The notes: generated by a model not told the origin, from the sequence alone. Counted from the stretch's first letter, positions 29,605 to 39,672 are shown. The stretch is DNA of 64,000 bases from Sinorhizobium glycinis (GCF_001651865.1 NZ_LPUX01000060.1:372001-436000), one strand, 5' to 3'. Translations and numbers: made by a program.

Positions 29605-32484
29605 ATGTCTCTCATTCATGAAATCGACTTCGGCACTCCTGCTTCCAAGTCCGAAAAGCTTGTGACGCTGACGATCGACGGGCGCGAGATCAGTGTGCCG
29701 GAAGGCACGTCGATCATGCGCGCGGCGATGGAGGCGGGCATCGAGGTGCCGAAGCTCTGTGCCTCCGACATGATGGACGCGTTCGGCTCCTGCCGGCTCT
29801 GCCTGGTGGAGATCGAGGGTCGCGCCGGCATGCCGGCTTCCTGCACGACGCCTGTGGCAGCAGGCATCAGCGTTTCGACGCAGACGCAGCGGCTGAAGGA
29901 CGTCCGCCGCGGCGTCATGGAGCTCTATATCTCCGATCATCCGCTCGACTGCCTGACCTGTGCCGCCAACGGCGATTGCGAACTGCAGGACATGGCGGGC
30001 GCCGTGGGCCTGCGCGACGTGCGCTACGGCTATGACGGCGCCAACCACGTCAAGGCGCGCAGCAATGGCGAGATCAACCGCCAATGGACGCCGAAAGATG
30101 AATCCAATCCTTACTTCACCTTCGATCCGGCGAAATGCATCGTCTGCTCGCGCTGCGTGCGCGCCTGCGAAGAAGTGCAGGGCACCTTCGCGCTGACGAT
30201 CAGCGGCCGCGGTTTCGACTCCCGCGTCTCCGCCGGCATGAGCGAGGATTTCGTCTCCTCCGAATGCGTCTCCTGCGGCGCCTGCGTGCAGGCCTGCCCG
30301 ACGGCGACGCTGACGGAAAAATCGGTGATCGAGATCGGCCAGCCGGAACATTCGGTCGTCACCACCTGCGCCTATTGCGGCGTCGGCTGCTCCTTCAAGG
30401 CGGAGATGCGCGGCGAGGAACTGGTGCGCATGGTGCCGTGGAAGGACGGCCAGGCGAACCGCGGCCATTCCTGCGTCAAGGGCCGCTTTGCCTATGGCTA
30501 TTCCACCCACAAGGATCGCATCCTCAACCCGATGATCCGCGAGAAGATCAGCGATCCCTGGCGCGAAGTCACCTGGGAGGAGGCCTTCGCCCATGTCGCC
30601 TCCGAGTTCCGACGCATCCAGTACCAGTATGGCCGCGATTCGGTCGGCGGCATCACCTCGTCGCGTTGCACCAACGAGGAGACTTATCTGGTGCAGAAGC
30701 TGGTGCGCGCCGGCTTCGGCAACAACAATGTCGATACCTGCGCCCGCGTCTGCCATTCGCCGACCGGCTACGGGCTCAACCAGACTTTCGGCACCTCGGC
30801 CGGCACGCAGAATTTCGACAGCGTCGAGCATACGGATGTCGCCGTCATCATCGGCGCCAACCCGACCGACGGCCATCCGGTCTTCGCCTCGCGGCTGAAG
30901 AAGCGGCTGCGCGAAGGCGCCAAGCTGATCGTCATCGACCCGCGCCGGATCGATCTCGTCCGCTCGGCCCATGTCGAAGCGTCGTACCACCTGCCGATCA
31001 AGCCCGGCACGAACGTCGCCATCCTGACGGCGTTGGCGCATGTCATCGTTACCGAAGGCCTCGCCAACGAAGCGTTCATCCGCGAGCGCTGCGACTGGTC
31101 GGAGTTCGAGGACTGGGCGGCCTTCGTGGCCGAACCCTATCACAGCCCGGAAGCGACCGAAGCCTATACGGGCGTTCCGGCCGAACTGGTGCGCGGCGCT
31201 GCTCGCCTTTACGCGACAGGCGGCAACGGCGCGATCTATTACGGTCTCGGCGTCACCGAGCACAGCCAGGGCTCGACCACGGTCATGGCGATCGCCAACC
31301 TTGCCATGGTGACCGGCAACATCGGCCGGCCGGGCGTCGGCGTCAATCCGCTGCGCGGCCAGAACAACGTGCAGGGCTCCTGCGACATGGGTTCCTTCCC
31401 GCACGAGCTGCCCGGTTACCGGCATATTTCCGATGATGCGACCCGCGAGATCTTCGAGAAGCTCTGGGGTGTGAGCTTGAGCAACGAGCCGGGCCTGCGC
31501 ATCCCCAACATGCTCGATGCGGCGGTCGACGGCACCTTCAAGGCGCTCTACGTCCAGGGCGAGGACATCCTGCAGTCCGACCCGGACACCAAGCACGTGG
31601 CGGCCGGCCTTGCGGCGATGGAATGCGTCGTGGTGCAGGATCTCTTCTTGAACGAGACGGCCAACTACGCGCATGTCTTCCTGCCGGGCTCGACCTTCCT
31701 CGAGAAGGACGGAACCTTCACCAATGCCGAGCGTCGCATCAACCGCGTGCGCAAGGTGATGACGCCGAAGAACGGCTATGCCGACTGGGAGGTGACGCAG
31801 AAGCTCGCCCAGGCCATGCGGCTCGACTGGAACTATCGTCATCCGTCCGAGATCATGGATGAGATCGCCGCGACGACGCCGACCTTTGCGCTTGTCTCCT
31901 ATGACTACCTCGACAAGATGGGCTCGGTGCAGTGGCCCTGCAACGAGGCGCACCCTGCCGGTTCGCCGATCATGCATGTCGAAGGCTTCGTGCGCGGCAA
32001 GGGAAAGTTCATCCGCACCGAATATGTGGCGACCGACGAGAAGACCGGGCCGCGCTTCCCGCTGCTACTCACCACCGGCCGTATCCTCAGCCACTACAAT
32101 GTCGGCGCGCAGACGCGTCGCACGGAGAACGTCGTCTGGCACCCGGAAGACCGGTTGGAGATCCACCCGCACGACGCCGAACAGCGCGGCATCCGCGACG
32201 GCGACTGGATCAGGCTTGCCAGCCGTTCGGGTGAGACGACACTCAGGGCGTTGATCACCGATCGGGTCGCGCCGGGTGTGGTCTATACCACCTTCCATCA
32301 CCCGACGACGCAGGCGAACGTCATCACCACCGACTTCTCCGACTGGGCCACCAACTGCCCGGAATACAAGGTGACGGCGGTGCAGGTGTCGCCTTCGAAC
32401 GGCCCCTCCGACTGGCAGGTCGACTATGACGAGCAGGCCCGCCAATCGCGGCGGATCGCCGGCAAGCTCGAGGCGGCGGAGTAG
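29605..32484 (+). CDS. fdsA: NAD-dependent formate dehydrogenase, alpha (catalytic) subunit
   Basis: This is the molybdenum subunit that oxidises formate to CO2. The 959-residue protein has, in order, an N-terminal [2Fe-2S] domain (Cys 52, 63, 66, 80), a His-Cys cluster (Cys 116, 119, 125), two ferredoxin [4Fe-4S] clusters (Cys 178-188 and 221-231), the molybdopterin-domain cluster (Cys 255, 258, 262, 290), and the active site ARVCHSPT, where Cys 383 and His 384 replace the Sec-His of E. coli FdhH. The rest is a bis-MGD molybdopterin oxidoreductase domain. The length and cluster set fit FdsA of Rhodobacter and Cupriavidus. The start has AGGAGG upstream. Confidence 0.96.
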   Translation: MSLIHEIDFGTPASKSEKLVTLTIDGREISVPEGTSIMRAAMEAGIEVPKLCASDMMDAFGSCRLCLVEIEGRAGMPASCTTPVAAGISVSTQTQRLKDVRRGVMELYISDHPLDCLTCAANGDCELQDMAGAVGLRDVRYGYDGANHVKARSNGEINRQWTPKDESNPYFTFDPAKCIVCSRCVRACEEVQGTFALTISGRGFDSRVSAGMSEDFVSSECVSCGACVQACPTATLTEKSVIEIGQPEHSVVTTCAYCGVGCSFKAEMRGEELVRMVPWKDGQANRGHSCVKGRFAYGYSTHKDRILNPMIREKISDPWREVTWEEAFAHVASEFRRIQYQYGRDSVGGITSSRCTNEETYLVQKLVRAGFGNNNVDTCARVCHSPTGYGLNQTFGTSAGTQNFDSVEHTDVAVIIGANPTDGHPVFASRLKKRLREGAKLIVIDPRRIDLVRSAHVEASYHLPIKPGTNVAILTALAHVIVTEGLANEAFIRERCDWSEFEDWAAFVAEPYHSPEATEAYTGVPAELVRGAARLYATGGNGAIYYGLGVTEHSQGSTTVMAIANLAMVTGNIGRPGVGVNPLRGQNNVQGSCDMGSFPHELPGYRHISDDATREIFEKLWGVSLSNEPGLRIPNMLDAAVDGTFKALYVQGEDILQSDPDTKHVAAGLAAMECVVVQDLFLNETANYAHVFLPGSTFLEKDGTFTNAERRINRVRKVMTPKNGYADWEVTQKLAQAMRLDWNYRHPSEIMDEIAATTPTFALVSYDYLDKMGSVQWPCNEAHPAGSPIMHVEGFVRGKGKFIRTEYVATDEKTGPRFPLLLTTGRILSHYNVGAQTRRTENVVWHPEDRLEIHPHDAEQRGIRDGDWIRLASRSGETTLRALITDRVAPGVVYTTFHHPTTQANVITTDFSDWATNCPEYKVTAVQVSPSNGPSDWQVDYDEQARQSRRIAGKLEAAE

Positions 32485-32492
32485 GGAGCGGA

Positions 32493-33398
32493 ATGGCAGG
32501 CAAACGATTTCCGGCTTCTCCGACTGCCGTCACGGTCGGCGCGGCCGACAGGACCGGATTCATAACGACCGCGACGGTTCCGGAAGCAGCGCGGCGCGCG
32601 GGCCTGCTCGTCCCGCAATCGCGCGTCGTGCCGGAGGAGACTCCGATTGCGCTGTCCTATGGCGGGTCGACGCATGCCGTGATGATGGCGACGCCCGCCG
32701 ATCTCGAGGATTTCGCCGTCGGGTTCAGCCTGACCGAAGGCGTCATCACCGACCCGGATCAGATCGAAGCGGTCGATGTGGTCGCCGAGGACAAGGGCAT
32801 CGACCTGCAGATCCGCCTCAGGGACGAGCAGAACGAGGCGCTGCGCCTGCGTCGGCGCCATATGGCTGGACCCGTCGGTTGCGGGCTTTGCGGCATCGAA
32901 TCTATCGAGCAGGCGGTGCGAACGACGCCGGATGTGTCCGGCTCGCCGCTGAGGCTCTCCGATGCCGATGTCGTCAAGGCGGTTGGGCTGCTCAACGGCC
33001 AGCAACCGCTGCACATCGAAACGCGTGCGGTTCATGGGGCGGCCTTCTACGTACCGGGCGAGGGGCTGATCGCGGTGCGCGAGGATGTCGGCCGCCACAA
33101 TGCCCTCGACAAGCTGACCGGTGCCGCCGCGCGCGCCGGCTTCAAGGGCGCGCAAGGCGCCGTCGTCATCACCTCGCGCGTGTCCGTCGAGATGGTGCAG
33201 AAGACTGCCATCACCGGCAGCCCCGTCATCATTGCCATTTCCGCGCCGACGGCGCTTGCCATCCGCACGGCCGAGGAGGCCGGCATGACGCTGATCGCGC
33301 TGGTGCGCGGCGATGAATTCGAAATCTTCACCCATGCCGAGCGCATAGAGCGGGATGAGGAAAAGTGTGCGCGCTTTTCCGCCCGCATTCCGCGCTGA
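32493..33398 (+). CDS. fdhD: Formate dehydrogenase sulfurtransferase FdhD (FdsC)
   Basis: This is the accessory protein that passes sulfur from a cysteine desulfurase to the molybdenum cofactor of FdsA. The 301-residue protein has GPVGCGLCGIES, the conserved CxxC loop, and a later VGRHNALDKLTGAA segment. It starts 8 bp after fdsA. The last 17 or so codons, from ERIERDEEK to the stop, lie in a dispersed palindrome (33346-33395), so the natural C-terminus appears to have been replaced by repeat-encoded sequence. The core of the protein is intact and probably still active. Confidence 0.92.
   Translation: MAGKRFPASPTAVTVGAADRTGFITTATVPEAARRAGLLVPQSRVVPEETPIALSYGGSTHAVMMATPADLEDFAVGFSLTEGVITDPDQIEAVDVVAEDKGIDLQIRLRDEQNEALRLRRRHMAGPVGCGLCGIESIEQAVRTTPDVSGSPLRLSDADVVKAVGLLNGQQPLHIETRAVHGAAFYVPGEGLIAVREDVGRHNALDKLTGAAARAGFKGAQGAVVITSRVSVEMVQKTAITGSPVIIAISAPTALAIRTAEEAGMTLIALVRGDEFEIFTHAERIERDEEKCARFSARIPR
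33346..33395. repeat. Dispersed palindrome (TAGAGCGGGATG family), copy 2
   Basis: This is a 50-bp element matching the reverse complement of the one at 18696, from TAGAGCGGGATGAGGAAAAG to CCGCATTCCGCGCT. It overlaps the 3' end of fdhD, where it encodes about 17 C-terminal residues and runs into the TGA stop. Confidence 0.85.
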
Positions 33399-33426
33399 AC
33401 AACAATAGAGAGCGGAGCAGTCGCCG

Positions 33427-33660
33427 ATGTCGCCTGAAAATCCCAACGCCAAGCTGATCTACATGGCGAACCAGATCGCGACCTTCTTTCAGAGCCAGCC
33501 GGCGGATGTGGCAGCGCAAGGTGTGGCGACGCACATCAACAGATATTGGGAGGTCCGCATGCGCCGCAAGCTGTTCGAGCACATCGACCGCGGCGGGGAG
33601 GGATTGAACCCGCTGGTCCTTGAAGCAGCACCGAAGATCCGCCGGCCGGAAGCGGCGTAA
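33427..33660 (+). CDS. fdsD: Formate dehydrogenase, delta subunit
   Basis: This is a 77-residue protein of the FdsD family, encoded after fdsA and fdhD in soluble formate dehydrogenase operons. It carries the family signature region KLIYMANQIATFFQSQ and THINRYWEVRMRRKLFEHI. FdsD is needed for an active enzyme but its exact role is debated; it may help assembly or stability. The ATG has GGAGCAG upstream. It ends the operon and is followed by an inverted-repeat element. Confidence 0.92.
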   Translation: MSPENPNAKLIYMANQIATFFQSQPADVAAQGVATHINRYWEVRMRRKLFEHIDRGGEGLNPLVLEAAPKIRRPEAA

Positions 33661-33673
33661 TCGAAACCGGGAA

Positions 33674-33825
33674 CCCCTCCCCAACCCCTCCCCACAAGGG
33701 GGAGGGGCTCCCGAGGCCGTAGCCTCTCCGTCATTCTTGATCGCTGCTGCAAGGCTCAAGCTTGGGAGGCGCAGTTAAGGCGCGGCAGGCGCCCCTCCCC
33801 CTTGTGGGGAGGGGTTGGGGAGGGG
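33674..33825. repeat. MITE-like inverted-repeat element, second copy
   Basis: The same arms as at 9519 (CCCCTCCCCAACCCCTCCCC and complement) enclose about 80 bp. It sits between fdsD and the convergent chemoreceptor gene. The inner region shares short stretches with the copy at 40258. Confidence 0.85.
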
Positions 33826-33925
33826 TATCTTGCGTAGTCCTCGACCTCACCTTTGAAAGCCATCAGGGAAGGTGGCCGCAGGTGTCACCTTCCACTTTCT
33901 CCGAGCGCGGCCTTCGGGATTGCGC

Positions 33926-35704
33926 TCAGAAATTCTGCCAGCCTTCGGCGACCGGAACGACTGCTAGGTTTCGCCTTTGGGCGCCTTTTGCCGCCCTCGC
34001 GGGATGAGACCGAGGCGGCGAGGCGGGCGCTTCGCGCATTTCGGACGGACCGCCATTGATCTCCTGGCCGATGCGGAATTGCCGGAGAAGGTTGTAAAGA
34101 GCCTCGGCCTCGCGCGACATGGCGTGGCTTGCAGCCGTGCTTTCCTCGACCATGGCTGCGTTCTGCTGCGTCGCCTGATCCATCGCGTTGACCGCCTGGT
34201 TGATTTCCCTGAGGCCGGTCGCCTGTTCTCGCGCCGCTTCGACGATCGCCGAGACGTTGAGATTGATGTCCTGGACTTGGACGAGGATCTGTTCCAGCGC
34301 CGCGCCTGTTTGTCCGACCAGTGAGACGCCGTTGCGGACGTGCTCGCCGGAGTTGGTGATCAGCGCCTTGATATCCTTTGCGGCGCTTGCCGAGCGCTGG
34401 GCGAGTTCCCGAACCTCCGTCGCCACGACCGCGAAGCCCTTGCCTGCTTCGCCGGCGCGCGCCGCCTCCACGCCGGCATTGAGCGCCAGCAGATTGGTCT
34501 GGAAGGCGATATCGTCGATCACGCCGATGATGTTGCTGATCTCGCGCGATGATTGCTCGATCTGGTCCATCGCACCGATGGCGTTCTTGACGACGAGCCT
34601 CGACTGTTCGGCTCCGTCCTTTGTCTTTGCCACCAGGTGGCCGGCTTCCTCGGCCCGGCGGCTCGAATCGGCGACCGTGGTGGTGATCTCGTCCAGTGCC
34701 GCGGCCGTTTCCTCGACGGATGCGGCCTGCTGTTCGGTGCGCTTCGACAGGTCGTCGGCGGCGGACCTGATCTCGCGCGCGCCGCCGGCAATGGCCCCGG
34801 CATTTTCGCCGACCGCTTGCATGGCACGGCAGAGTCGGACGAGCGCTTCGTTGAAGTCGGTGCGCACCGCCTCCATGCTCGGCACGAAAGGCGTGTCCAG
34901 GGATAGCGTGAGGTCGCCTTCCGCCAGCGCGCGCAAGCCGGCGCCGAGTGCGTTGATCGCCGCCATGCGTTCGCTGACGTCGGTCGCGAACTTGACCACC
35001 TTGTATACTTTGCCGTTGGGGTCGCGGATCGGGTTGTAGGCGGCCTGGATCCAGATCTCCTTGCCGCCCTTGCCATAGCGGACGAATTCGCCGGCGATGA
35101 ACTCGCCTTGGGCAAGCCGTTTCCAGAAGTCGGCATATTCGGCCGTGCGCGTGTAGTTGGGCTCGCAAAACATGCTGTGATGGCGCCCCTCTATTTCCGA
35201 GTGGCGATAGCCGAGCGCGGAGCAGAAATTCTCGTTGGCGGTGATGATCTCCCCGGCCGGGGTGAATTCGATCACCGCTTGCGAGCGGGAGATCGCATCA
35301 AGTTTGCCCGCGTCTTCGGTGGCTTTGAGTTTTGCGTCCGTAATATCGGTGGCGAACTTGACGACCTTGTACGGTCTGCCGTTGCGAAAGACCGGATTGT
35401 ACGTCGCCTGGATCCATATTTCCCGCCCGGCCTTGGTCACACGCTTGTAGGCGTTGCTGTCGAATTCGCCACGGCCGAGACGGGCCCAGAACTCGCGATA
35501 TTCCGGAGTTGCGGCATAGTCGGCAGGGCAGAATATGCGATGGTGCTGGCCAACGATCTCCTGGAGGTTGTATCCGAGGGCTTTGCAGAAATTCTCGTTG
35601 GCGGTGAGAATATTGCCGGTGAGATCGAACTGGATGATGGCTTGCGATTTCGACAATGCTGCAATGATGTGCTTTGAATCCAAGCGTTTCGCAAAAGAAA
35701 ACAT
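33926..35704 (-). CDS. Cytosolic twin-PAS methyl-accepting chemotaxis protein
   Basis: This is a soluble chemoreceptor of 592 residues with no membrane helix. Two tandem PAS domains (about 15-123 and 137-245) share the pattern [12 protein letters not shown] and KVVKFATD, so they arose by duplication. A short HAMP-like stretch ([14 protein letters not shown]) leads to a long coiled-coil signalling domain whose tip reads [20 protein letters not shown]. The last five residues, GWQNF, fit the xWxxF pentapeptide that tethers CheR or CheB. The layout resembles the S. meliloti cytosolic receptors McpY/IcpA. PAS domains suggest sensing of redox, oxygen or an internal metabolite. The ATG has GGAGAGG upstream. 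A terminator separates it from cheW. Confidence 0.93.
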   Translation of the reverse strand: MFSFAKRLDSKHIIAALSKSQAIIQFDLTGNILTANENFCKALGYNLQEIVGQHHRIFCPADYAATPEYREFWARLGRGEFDSNAYKRVTKAGREIWIQATYNPVFRNGRPYKVVKFATDITDAKLKATEDAGKLDAISRSQAVIEFTPAGEIITANENFCSALGYRHSEIEGRHHSMFCEPNYTRTAEYADFWKRLAQGEFIAGEFVRYGKGGKEIWIQAAYNPIRDPNGKVYKVVKFATDVSERMAAINALGAGLRALAEGDLTLSLDTPFVPSMEAVRTDFNEALVRLCRAMQAVGENAGAIAGGAREIRSAADDLSKRTEQQAASVEETAAALDEITTTVADSSRRAEEAGHLVAKTKDGAEQSRLVVKNAIGAMDQIEQSSREISNIIGVIDDIAFQTNLLALNAGVEAARAGEAGKGFAVVATEVRELAQRSASAAKDIKALITNSGEHVRNGVSLVGQTGAALEQILVQVQDINLNVSAIVEAAREQATGLREINQAVNAMDQATQQNAAMVEESTAASHAMSREAEALYNLLRQFRIGQEINGGPSEMREAPASPPRSHPARAAKGAQRRNLAVVPVAEGWQNF

Positions 35705-36070
35705 GATGGTTGCCTCTCCAAACTCGTTCGCGTGCTAAATCGAAGTCAATACTGGATGAGTTCCTGATCGGCCGGGCTTGCGGCTGATCGGTATCTGCTC
35801 CCGGGAACAAGAACAGGATGTCTGGCGACTGTGTCTGGTCTGCCGCGCGCCGTCGCACGCAGGTCAGCGCTTGATGTCGGGGGGGAGATCTCGAACATCC
35901 GGGGCTTCATGCCCCTGGCTATTACACAACCTATATTAGATTTAATGAGTTAATGCAGTATTAAATAGTAATTATCAAATACCGGTTGCATAAATTTGCT
36001 AGATCATTGCCAGTTGTATTCCCAGGCGTAATTTGGCCGAACGGTTGTCCCGGCATGACAGCCGCAAAGC
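35705..36070. other. Intergenic region upstream of the chemoreceptor gene
   Basis: This stretch of about 365 bp holds no convincing gene. Near 35930-36000 it is sharply AT-rich compared with the rest of the window (TATTAGATTTAATGAGTTAA and similar), which suggests the promoter region of the chemoreceptor. I do not see a clear sigma-70 or sigma-54 box. Confidence 0.5.
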
Positions 36071-36099
36071 AAAAAGCCGTCTCGCAGGGGCGAGACGGC
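36071..36099 (-). terminator. Intrinsic terminator of cheW
   Basis: A perfect 10-bp stem (GCCGTCTCGC with GCGAGACGGC) with a 4-base loop; on the minus strand it is followed by five T. It lies about 125 bp downstream of the cheW stop and ends that transcript before the chemoreceptor gene. Confidence 0.85.
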
Positions 36100-36117
36100 C
36101 TTGATCGATACGGAGCG

Positions 36118-36213
36118 TTCGTCTTGTCAGGCGAACAGAGGTCGCCCTGGCATTTTGAATTGCTGCATGTCTTTGCCCTTCGATCGGTTACGGTTCAAGG
36201 AGGCATGCAGTCG
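36118..36213. repeat. 'ABC'-type intergenic palindrome (TGCTGCATGT family)
   Basis: The element contains TTTTGAATTGCTGCATGTCT, then GGTTACGG and AGGAGGCATGCAG, forming a long hairpin around CTGCATG/CATGCAG. Related copies lie at 48369, 48511, 59405 and 60996. The pattern matches what I recall of the Sinorhizobium A-B-C motif elements. Confidence 0.8.
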
Positions 36214-36225
36214 CATTGTCGTATG

Positions 36226-36705
36226 TCAGGCGGCGAGGTCTTCCACCTCGCGCTCCTTGAACATGCGGGCGAGGTTGAGGAAGCAGATCATTCCGTTCTC
36301 GTTGGCGATGATCCCTTCGGCGAAGCTCTTGTCGAACGAGGCGGTGACTTCCGGCACCGGCTGCACCTGACTGCCCTGCACCGTCAGGATGTCGGAGACG
36401 CGGTCGACGACGAGGCCGATCACCATGTTGTGGACTTCCGCGACGACGATGGCGCTGCGCTCGTTTGCGACGGTCGATTTCATGCCGAGCTTGTGGGCAA
36501 GGTCGATGATCGGAATCACCGTGCCGCGCAGGTTCATGACGCCGATCACTTCCGGCGGCGAATGCGGGATCGGCGTCGAGGGCGCCCAGCCGCGGATCTC
36601 GCGGATCGTCGTGGTCTTGACGCAGAATTCCTGATCGTGGAGGCGGAACGCGATGATCTCCAGCGTTTCGCCGTCAAACCCGGCCGATTTTAACGTGCCT
36701 GTCAT
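36226..36705 (-). CDS. cheW: Chemotaxis coupling protein CheW
   Basis: CheW is the adaptor that links chemoreceptors to the kinase CheA. The 159-residue protein shows the CheW fold: IIAFRLHDQEFCVKTTTIRE, then GVMNLRGTVIPIIDLAHKLG and VVDRVSDILTVQGSQVQPVP. The ATG (MTGTLKS) has AAGGAG seven bases upstream; a long upstream frame is not coding. It is on the same strand as the cytosolic chemoreceptor just downstream, but a terminator and a palindromic repeat separate them, so they probably work together without sharing a transcript. Confidence 0.94.
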   Translation of the reverse strand: MTGTLKSAGFDGETLEIIAFRLHDQEFCVKTTTIREIRGWAPSTPIPHSPPEVIGVMNLRGTVIPIIDLAHKLGMKSTVANERSAIVVAEVHNMVIGLVVDRVSDILTVQGSQVQPVPEVTASFDKSFAEGIIANENGMICFLNLARMFKEREVEDLAA

Positions 36706-36902
36706 TCGAAGCTCCTTCCGGCTTCCCGTCGGCGCCCGCGAGGCGCGACTTCGTGATGGGACCGCCGACGACATCCGGCGAGGCGCAAGCCGCATCATGC
36801 GCGGGGAGCCCGCCTTGCGCTTTGGGGGCATATTAGGCCGGCATTCGTTAAGACTTGCTTTTTCCGAAGCTTCGAGGGGAGCATTCCGCCCTGTGGCACG
36901 GC

Positions 36903-38108
36903 TCAGGTGGAAGCGAGTACCGCCGCAAACTGTTCGAGGGCCCAGTCGACCTGATCGGCGGTGATGACGAGCGGCGGGGCGATGCGGATCGTGTCGCCGT
37001 GGGTGTCCTTGGCGAGGATGCCGCGCTCCTTCAGAGCCTCGCAATATCTGCGGGCGCCGCCGGCCTCCGGCACGAGTTCGACGGCGAGCATCAGGCCGCG
37101 GCCACGGACTTGCCTGATGGTGTTGGAGCGAATGTCCGTCAGGCCCGTCATGAAGCGCTCGCCCATCAATCCCGAATTCTCGATCATGCCCTCTTCGGTA
37201 AGCACCCTGAGTGCCGCTCTGGCGATCGCGCAGGCGAGGGGGTTGCCGCCGAAGGTGGACCCGTGCTGGCCGGGTTTCAGGACGCCGAGGACCTCCGAGT
37301 TCGAAAGCACGGCAGAAACCGGATAGAAGCCGCCGGAGAGCGCCTTGCCGATCAGCGTCACATCCGCCTCGATGCCTTCGTGCTCTTCCGCCAGCAGCTT
37401 GCCGGTCCGACCGAGGCCCGTCTGGATCTCATCGAGAACAAGTGTGATGCCGTGCTTCGTGCAAAGCTCGCGCACCGCCGCAAAATAGCCGGGGGGCGGC
37501 ACGATCACGCCGGCCTCGCCCTGGATCGGCTCGACTAGGAAGGCAACGGTGTTTTCGCTGATCGCGGCCCGGAAGGCGTCGATGTCGCCGAAGGGCACGA
37601 TCTTGAAGCCGGGCGCGAAGGGCCCGAAGCCATCACGCGAGTCGGGATCGGTCGAAAAGCCGACAATGCCGATCGTCCGGCCATGGAAATTGTCGGAGCA
37701 GACGATGATCTCGGCCTCATCGTCGGCGACGCCCTTCACCTCGTAGCCCCATTTGCGGACGGCCTTGATCGCCGTCTCCACCGCCTCGGCGCCGGAATTC
37801 ATCGGCAGCACCTTGTGCGAGCCGGTGAGTGCGGCGACCTCCTCGTAGAAGAGGGCAAGCTGGTCGTTGCGAAAGGCGCGGGAGGTGAGGGTCAGCTTCT
37901 GCGCCTGCTCCACCATCGCCTCGAGGATCTTCGGGTGGCAATGGCCCTGATTGACGGCCGAATAGGCCGAGAGGCAGTCGAGATAGCGGTTGCCCTCGAT
38001 GTCCCAGACAAATACGCCTTCGCCGCGCGTCAGCACGACGTCGAGCGGCTTGTAGTTGTGAGCGCCGAGCAGATGCTCGGTCTCGATCAGGGCTGCCGTG
38101 GTCTTCAT
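36903..38108 (-). CDS. rocD: Ornithine aminotransferase
   Basis: This is a PLP enzyme that moves the delta-amino group of ornithine to 2-oxoglutarate, giving glutamate semialdehyde. The 401-residue protein is a class III aminotransferase: [19 protein letters not shown] near 105, [14 protein letters not shown] with the PLP-binding Asp, and the Schiff-base Lys in [19 protein letters not shown] codon precedes the preferred ATG, which has GGAGGGGG four bases upstream. It follows arginase by 65 bp, and the pair turns arginine into glutamate semialdehyde and urea. No glutamate semialdehyde dehydrogenase gene is close by. Confidence 0.95.
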   Translation of the reverse strand: MKTTAALIETEHLLGAHNYKPLDVVLTRGEGVFVWDIEGNRYLDCLSAYSAVNQGHCHPKILEAMVEQAQKLTLTSRAFRNDQLALFYEEVAALTGSHKVLPMNSGAEAVETAIKAVRKWGYEVKGVADDEAEIIVCSDNFHGRTIGIVGFSTDPDSRDGFGPFAPGFKIVPFGDIDAFRAAISENTVAFLVEPIQGEAGVIVPPPGYFAAVRELCTKHGITLVLDEIQTGLGRTGKLLAEEHEGIEADVTLIGKALSGGFYPVSAVLSNSEVLGVLKPGQHGSTFGGNPLACAIARAALRVLTEEGMIENSGLMGERFMTGLTDIRSNTIRQVRGRGLMLAVELVPEAGGARRYCEALKERGILAKDTHGDTIRIAPPLVITADQVDWALEQFAAVLAST

Positions 38109-38173
38109 CAATCCCCCTCCGCTGTCTCCTTCCGGCCCGCAGCTTCGATCGGCGGGGCACGGATCGGCTATTC

Positions 38174-39097
38174 TCAGGCGCTCCGGGTCGGACGGTCAAG
38201 GATGCGGCGGCCGAAGAGGCTGGCAGTCAGTTCCACCAGGATGCGGGCGCTCTTGCCGCGGTCGTCGAGGAACGGGTTGAGTTCAACGAGGTCGAGCGAA
38301 GAGACGAGGGCGCTGTCGCAAAGCATTTCCATGATGAGATGGGCCTCGCGGAAGGTGGCGCCGCCCGGGACTGTGGTGCCGACGCCCGGCGCAAACTCCG
38401 GATCCATGAAATCGACGTCGAGGCTGACATGCAGCAGGCCATTGGCGGCACGCACCTCGTCGAGGATCTGACGCATGATAAAGGCCATGCCCATCTCGTC
38501 GACGGCGCGCATGTCGTAGACATTGACGCCGTGTTCGGCGATCTCCTCGCGCTCACGCGCATCGACCGAACGGATGCCGACCTGGTAAACCTTCTTCGGG
38601 TCGACGAGCGGCCGGTCGGCGGCAAGGATCGGCGCGAATTCCGCTTCGCCGCAGAAGAAGGCGACCGGCATGCCGTGCATGTTTCCGGATGGCGAGGTCG
38701 AGGGCGAGTTGAAATCCGCATGGGCGTCGAGCCAGAGCACGAAGAGCGGCCGGCCGACTTCGGCCGCATAGCGTGCCATGCCGGAGACGCTGCCCATCGA
38801 AAGGGCGTGGTCGCCGCCGAGGATGATGGGGAAATGTCCCTTGCGGGCCGAGTCGTGCACCGCGTCGTTGAGCGCCCGGGCAAAAGCGGAGACCATCTGC
38901 AGGTTGTTGGCGCCGGAATGGCTTGCAAGGTCGCGCGCCGGCAGCGGTCGCAGGTCGCCTTCATCGTGGACCGTATGGCCCAGTTCAGCGAGGACCGTGT
39001 CGATGCCGGCAATCCTGAGCGCCGTCGGGCCCATAGCCGCACCGCGGCGCCCGGAACCTTCCTCTATGGGTGCGCCGATCAACGTGATGGTCTTCAT
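38174..39097 (-). CDS. rocF: Arginase
   Basis: Arginase hydrolyses arginine to ornithine and urea with a binuclear manganese centre. The 307-residue protein has the ureohydrolase metal motifs [31 protein letters not shown] (DAHxD) and SLDVDFMDP (DxD). The N-terminal [18 protein letters not shown] is typical of bacterial arginases. The upstream frame beyond the ATG is not coding. It starts an operon with ornithine aminotransferase and is divergent from an Lrp-type regulator, which probably controls it in response to arginine or ornithine. The need for manganese is a functional link with sitABCD, by general knowledge only. Confidence 0.95.
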   Translation of the reverse strand: MKTITLIGAPIEEGSGRRGAAMGPTALRIAGIDTVLAELGHTVHDEGDLRPLPARDLASHSGANNLQMVSAFARALNDAVHDSARKGHFPIILGGDHALSMGSVSGMARYAAEVGRPLFVLWLDAHADFNSPSTSPSGNMHGMPVAFFCGEAEFAPILAADRPLVDPKKVYQVGIRSVDAREREEIAEHGVNVYDMRAVDEMGMAFIMRQILDEVRAANGLLHVSLDVDFMDPEFAPGVGTTVPGGATFREAHLIMEMLCDSALVSSLDLVELNPFLDDRGKSARILVELTASLFGRRILDRPTRSA

Positions 39098-39237
39098 GTC
39101 CGCCTCTTCACTTCCTTCGAATCTGTCGGGTCGATGCCGATTATCGCCAAAAGCTGTGACAGCAAAAAGATGGAAAACTGCCGATAAGAAGGCTAATCTT
39201 AGCATAATGGCAGACGACATTCGACAAAGTGACGGAA

Positions 39238-39672
39238 ATGGATGATCTCGACCAAGCCCTGATCAGCGCCCTTCGGCAAAATGCGCGAATCCCTGTTTCG
39301 ACGCTTTCGGCCAGGACCGGCGTGTCGCGTGCGACCATTGCGGCGCGCATCGACCGGCTGGTGTCGAATGGCACGATCACGGCCTTCACCATACGGACCG
39401 GATCGGAAATTCCCGCCTCCGGGGTGCGGGCCGTCGTGATGATCGAGGTTCACGGCAAGATGGCCGACCGCGTCGCCGAGCAATTGCGCGGTCTGCCGCA
39501 GGTGAGGGCGCTGCACAGCACCAACGGGCGGTGGGATTTCATCGCCGAGCTCGAAGACCGTGACCTCGCCAGCTTCGATGAGACGCTGCGCCGCATCCGG
39601 CTGATCGACGGCATCACCGTCACGGAAACGAACATCCTGCTCAAGACGAGCAAGATGACCGGGGCTTTCTGA
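39238..39672 (+). CDS. Lrp/AsnC family regulator of arginine catabolism
   Basis: This is a 144-residue Lrp/AsnC regulator: an N-terminal helix-turn-helix (LISALRQNARIPVSTLSART and SRATIAARIDRL) and a C-terminal RAM domain (VVMIEVHGKMADRV, ALHSTNGRWDFIAEL). It is divergent from arginase, an arrangement used by such regulators to activate arginase-ornithine genes when the amino acid is present. The ATG at 39238 is chosen because it gives the typical MDDLDQAL start; a GTG at 39229 adds three residues and neither has a strong binding site. GATTATCG and CCGATAAG near 39137-39190 form a loose inverted repeat in the gap. Confidence 0.9.
   Translation: MDDLDQALISALRQNARIPVSTLSARTGVSRATIAARIDRLVSNGTITAFTIRTGSEIPASGVRAVVMIEVHGKMADRVAEQLRGLPQVRALHSTNGRWDFIAELEDRDLASFDETLRRIRLIDGITVTETNILLKTSKMTGAF

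Noticed and set aside
29602-31977. 791-codon open frame on the minus strand
   Set aside because: It is antisense to fdsA, whose clusters and active site are intact.
33674-33825. Possible CRISPR-like repeats from recurring CCCCTCCCC arms
   Set aside because: There are only two arms, inverted and unevenly spaced; no array of direct repeats and no cas genes.
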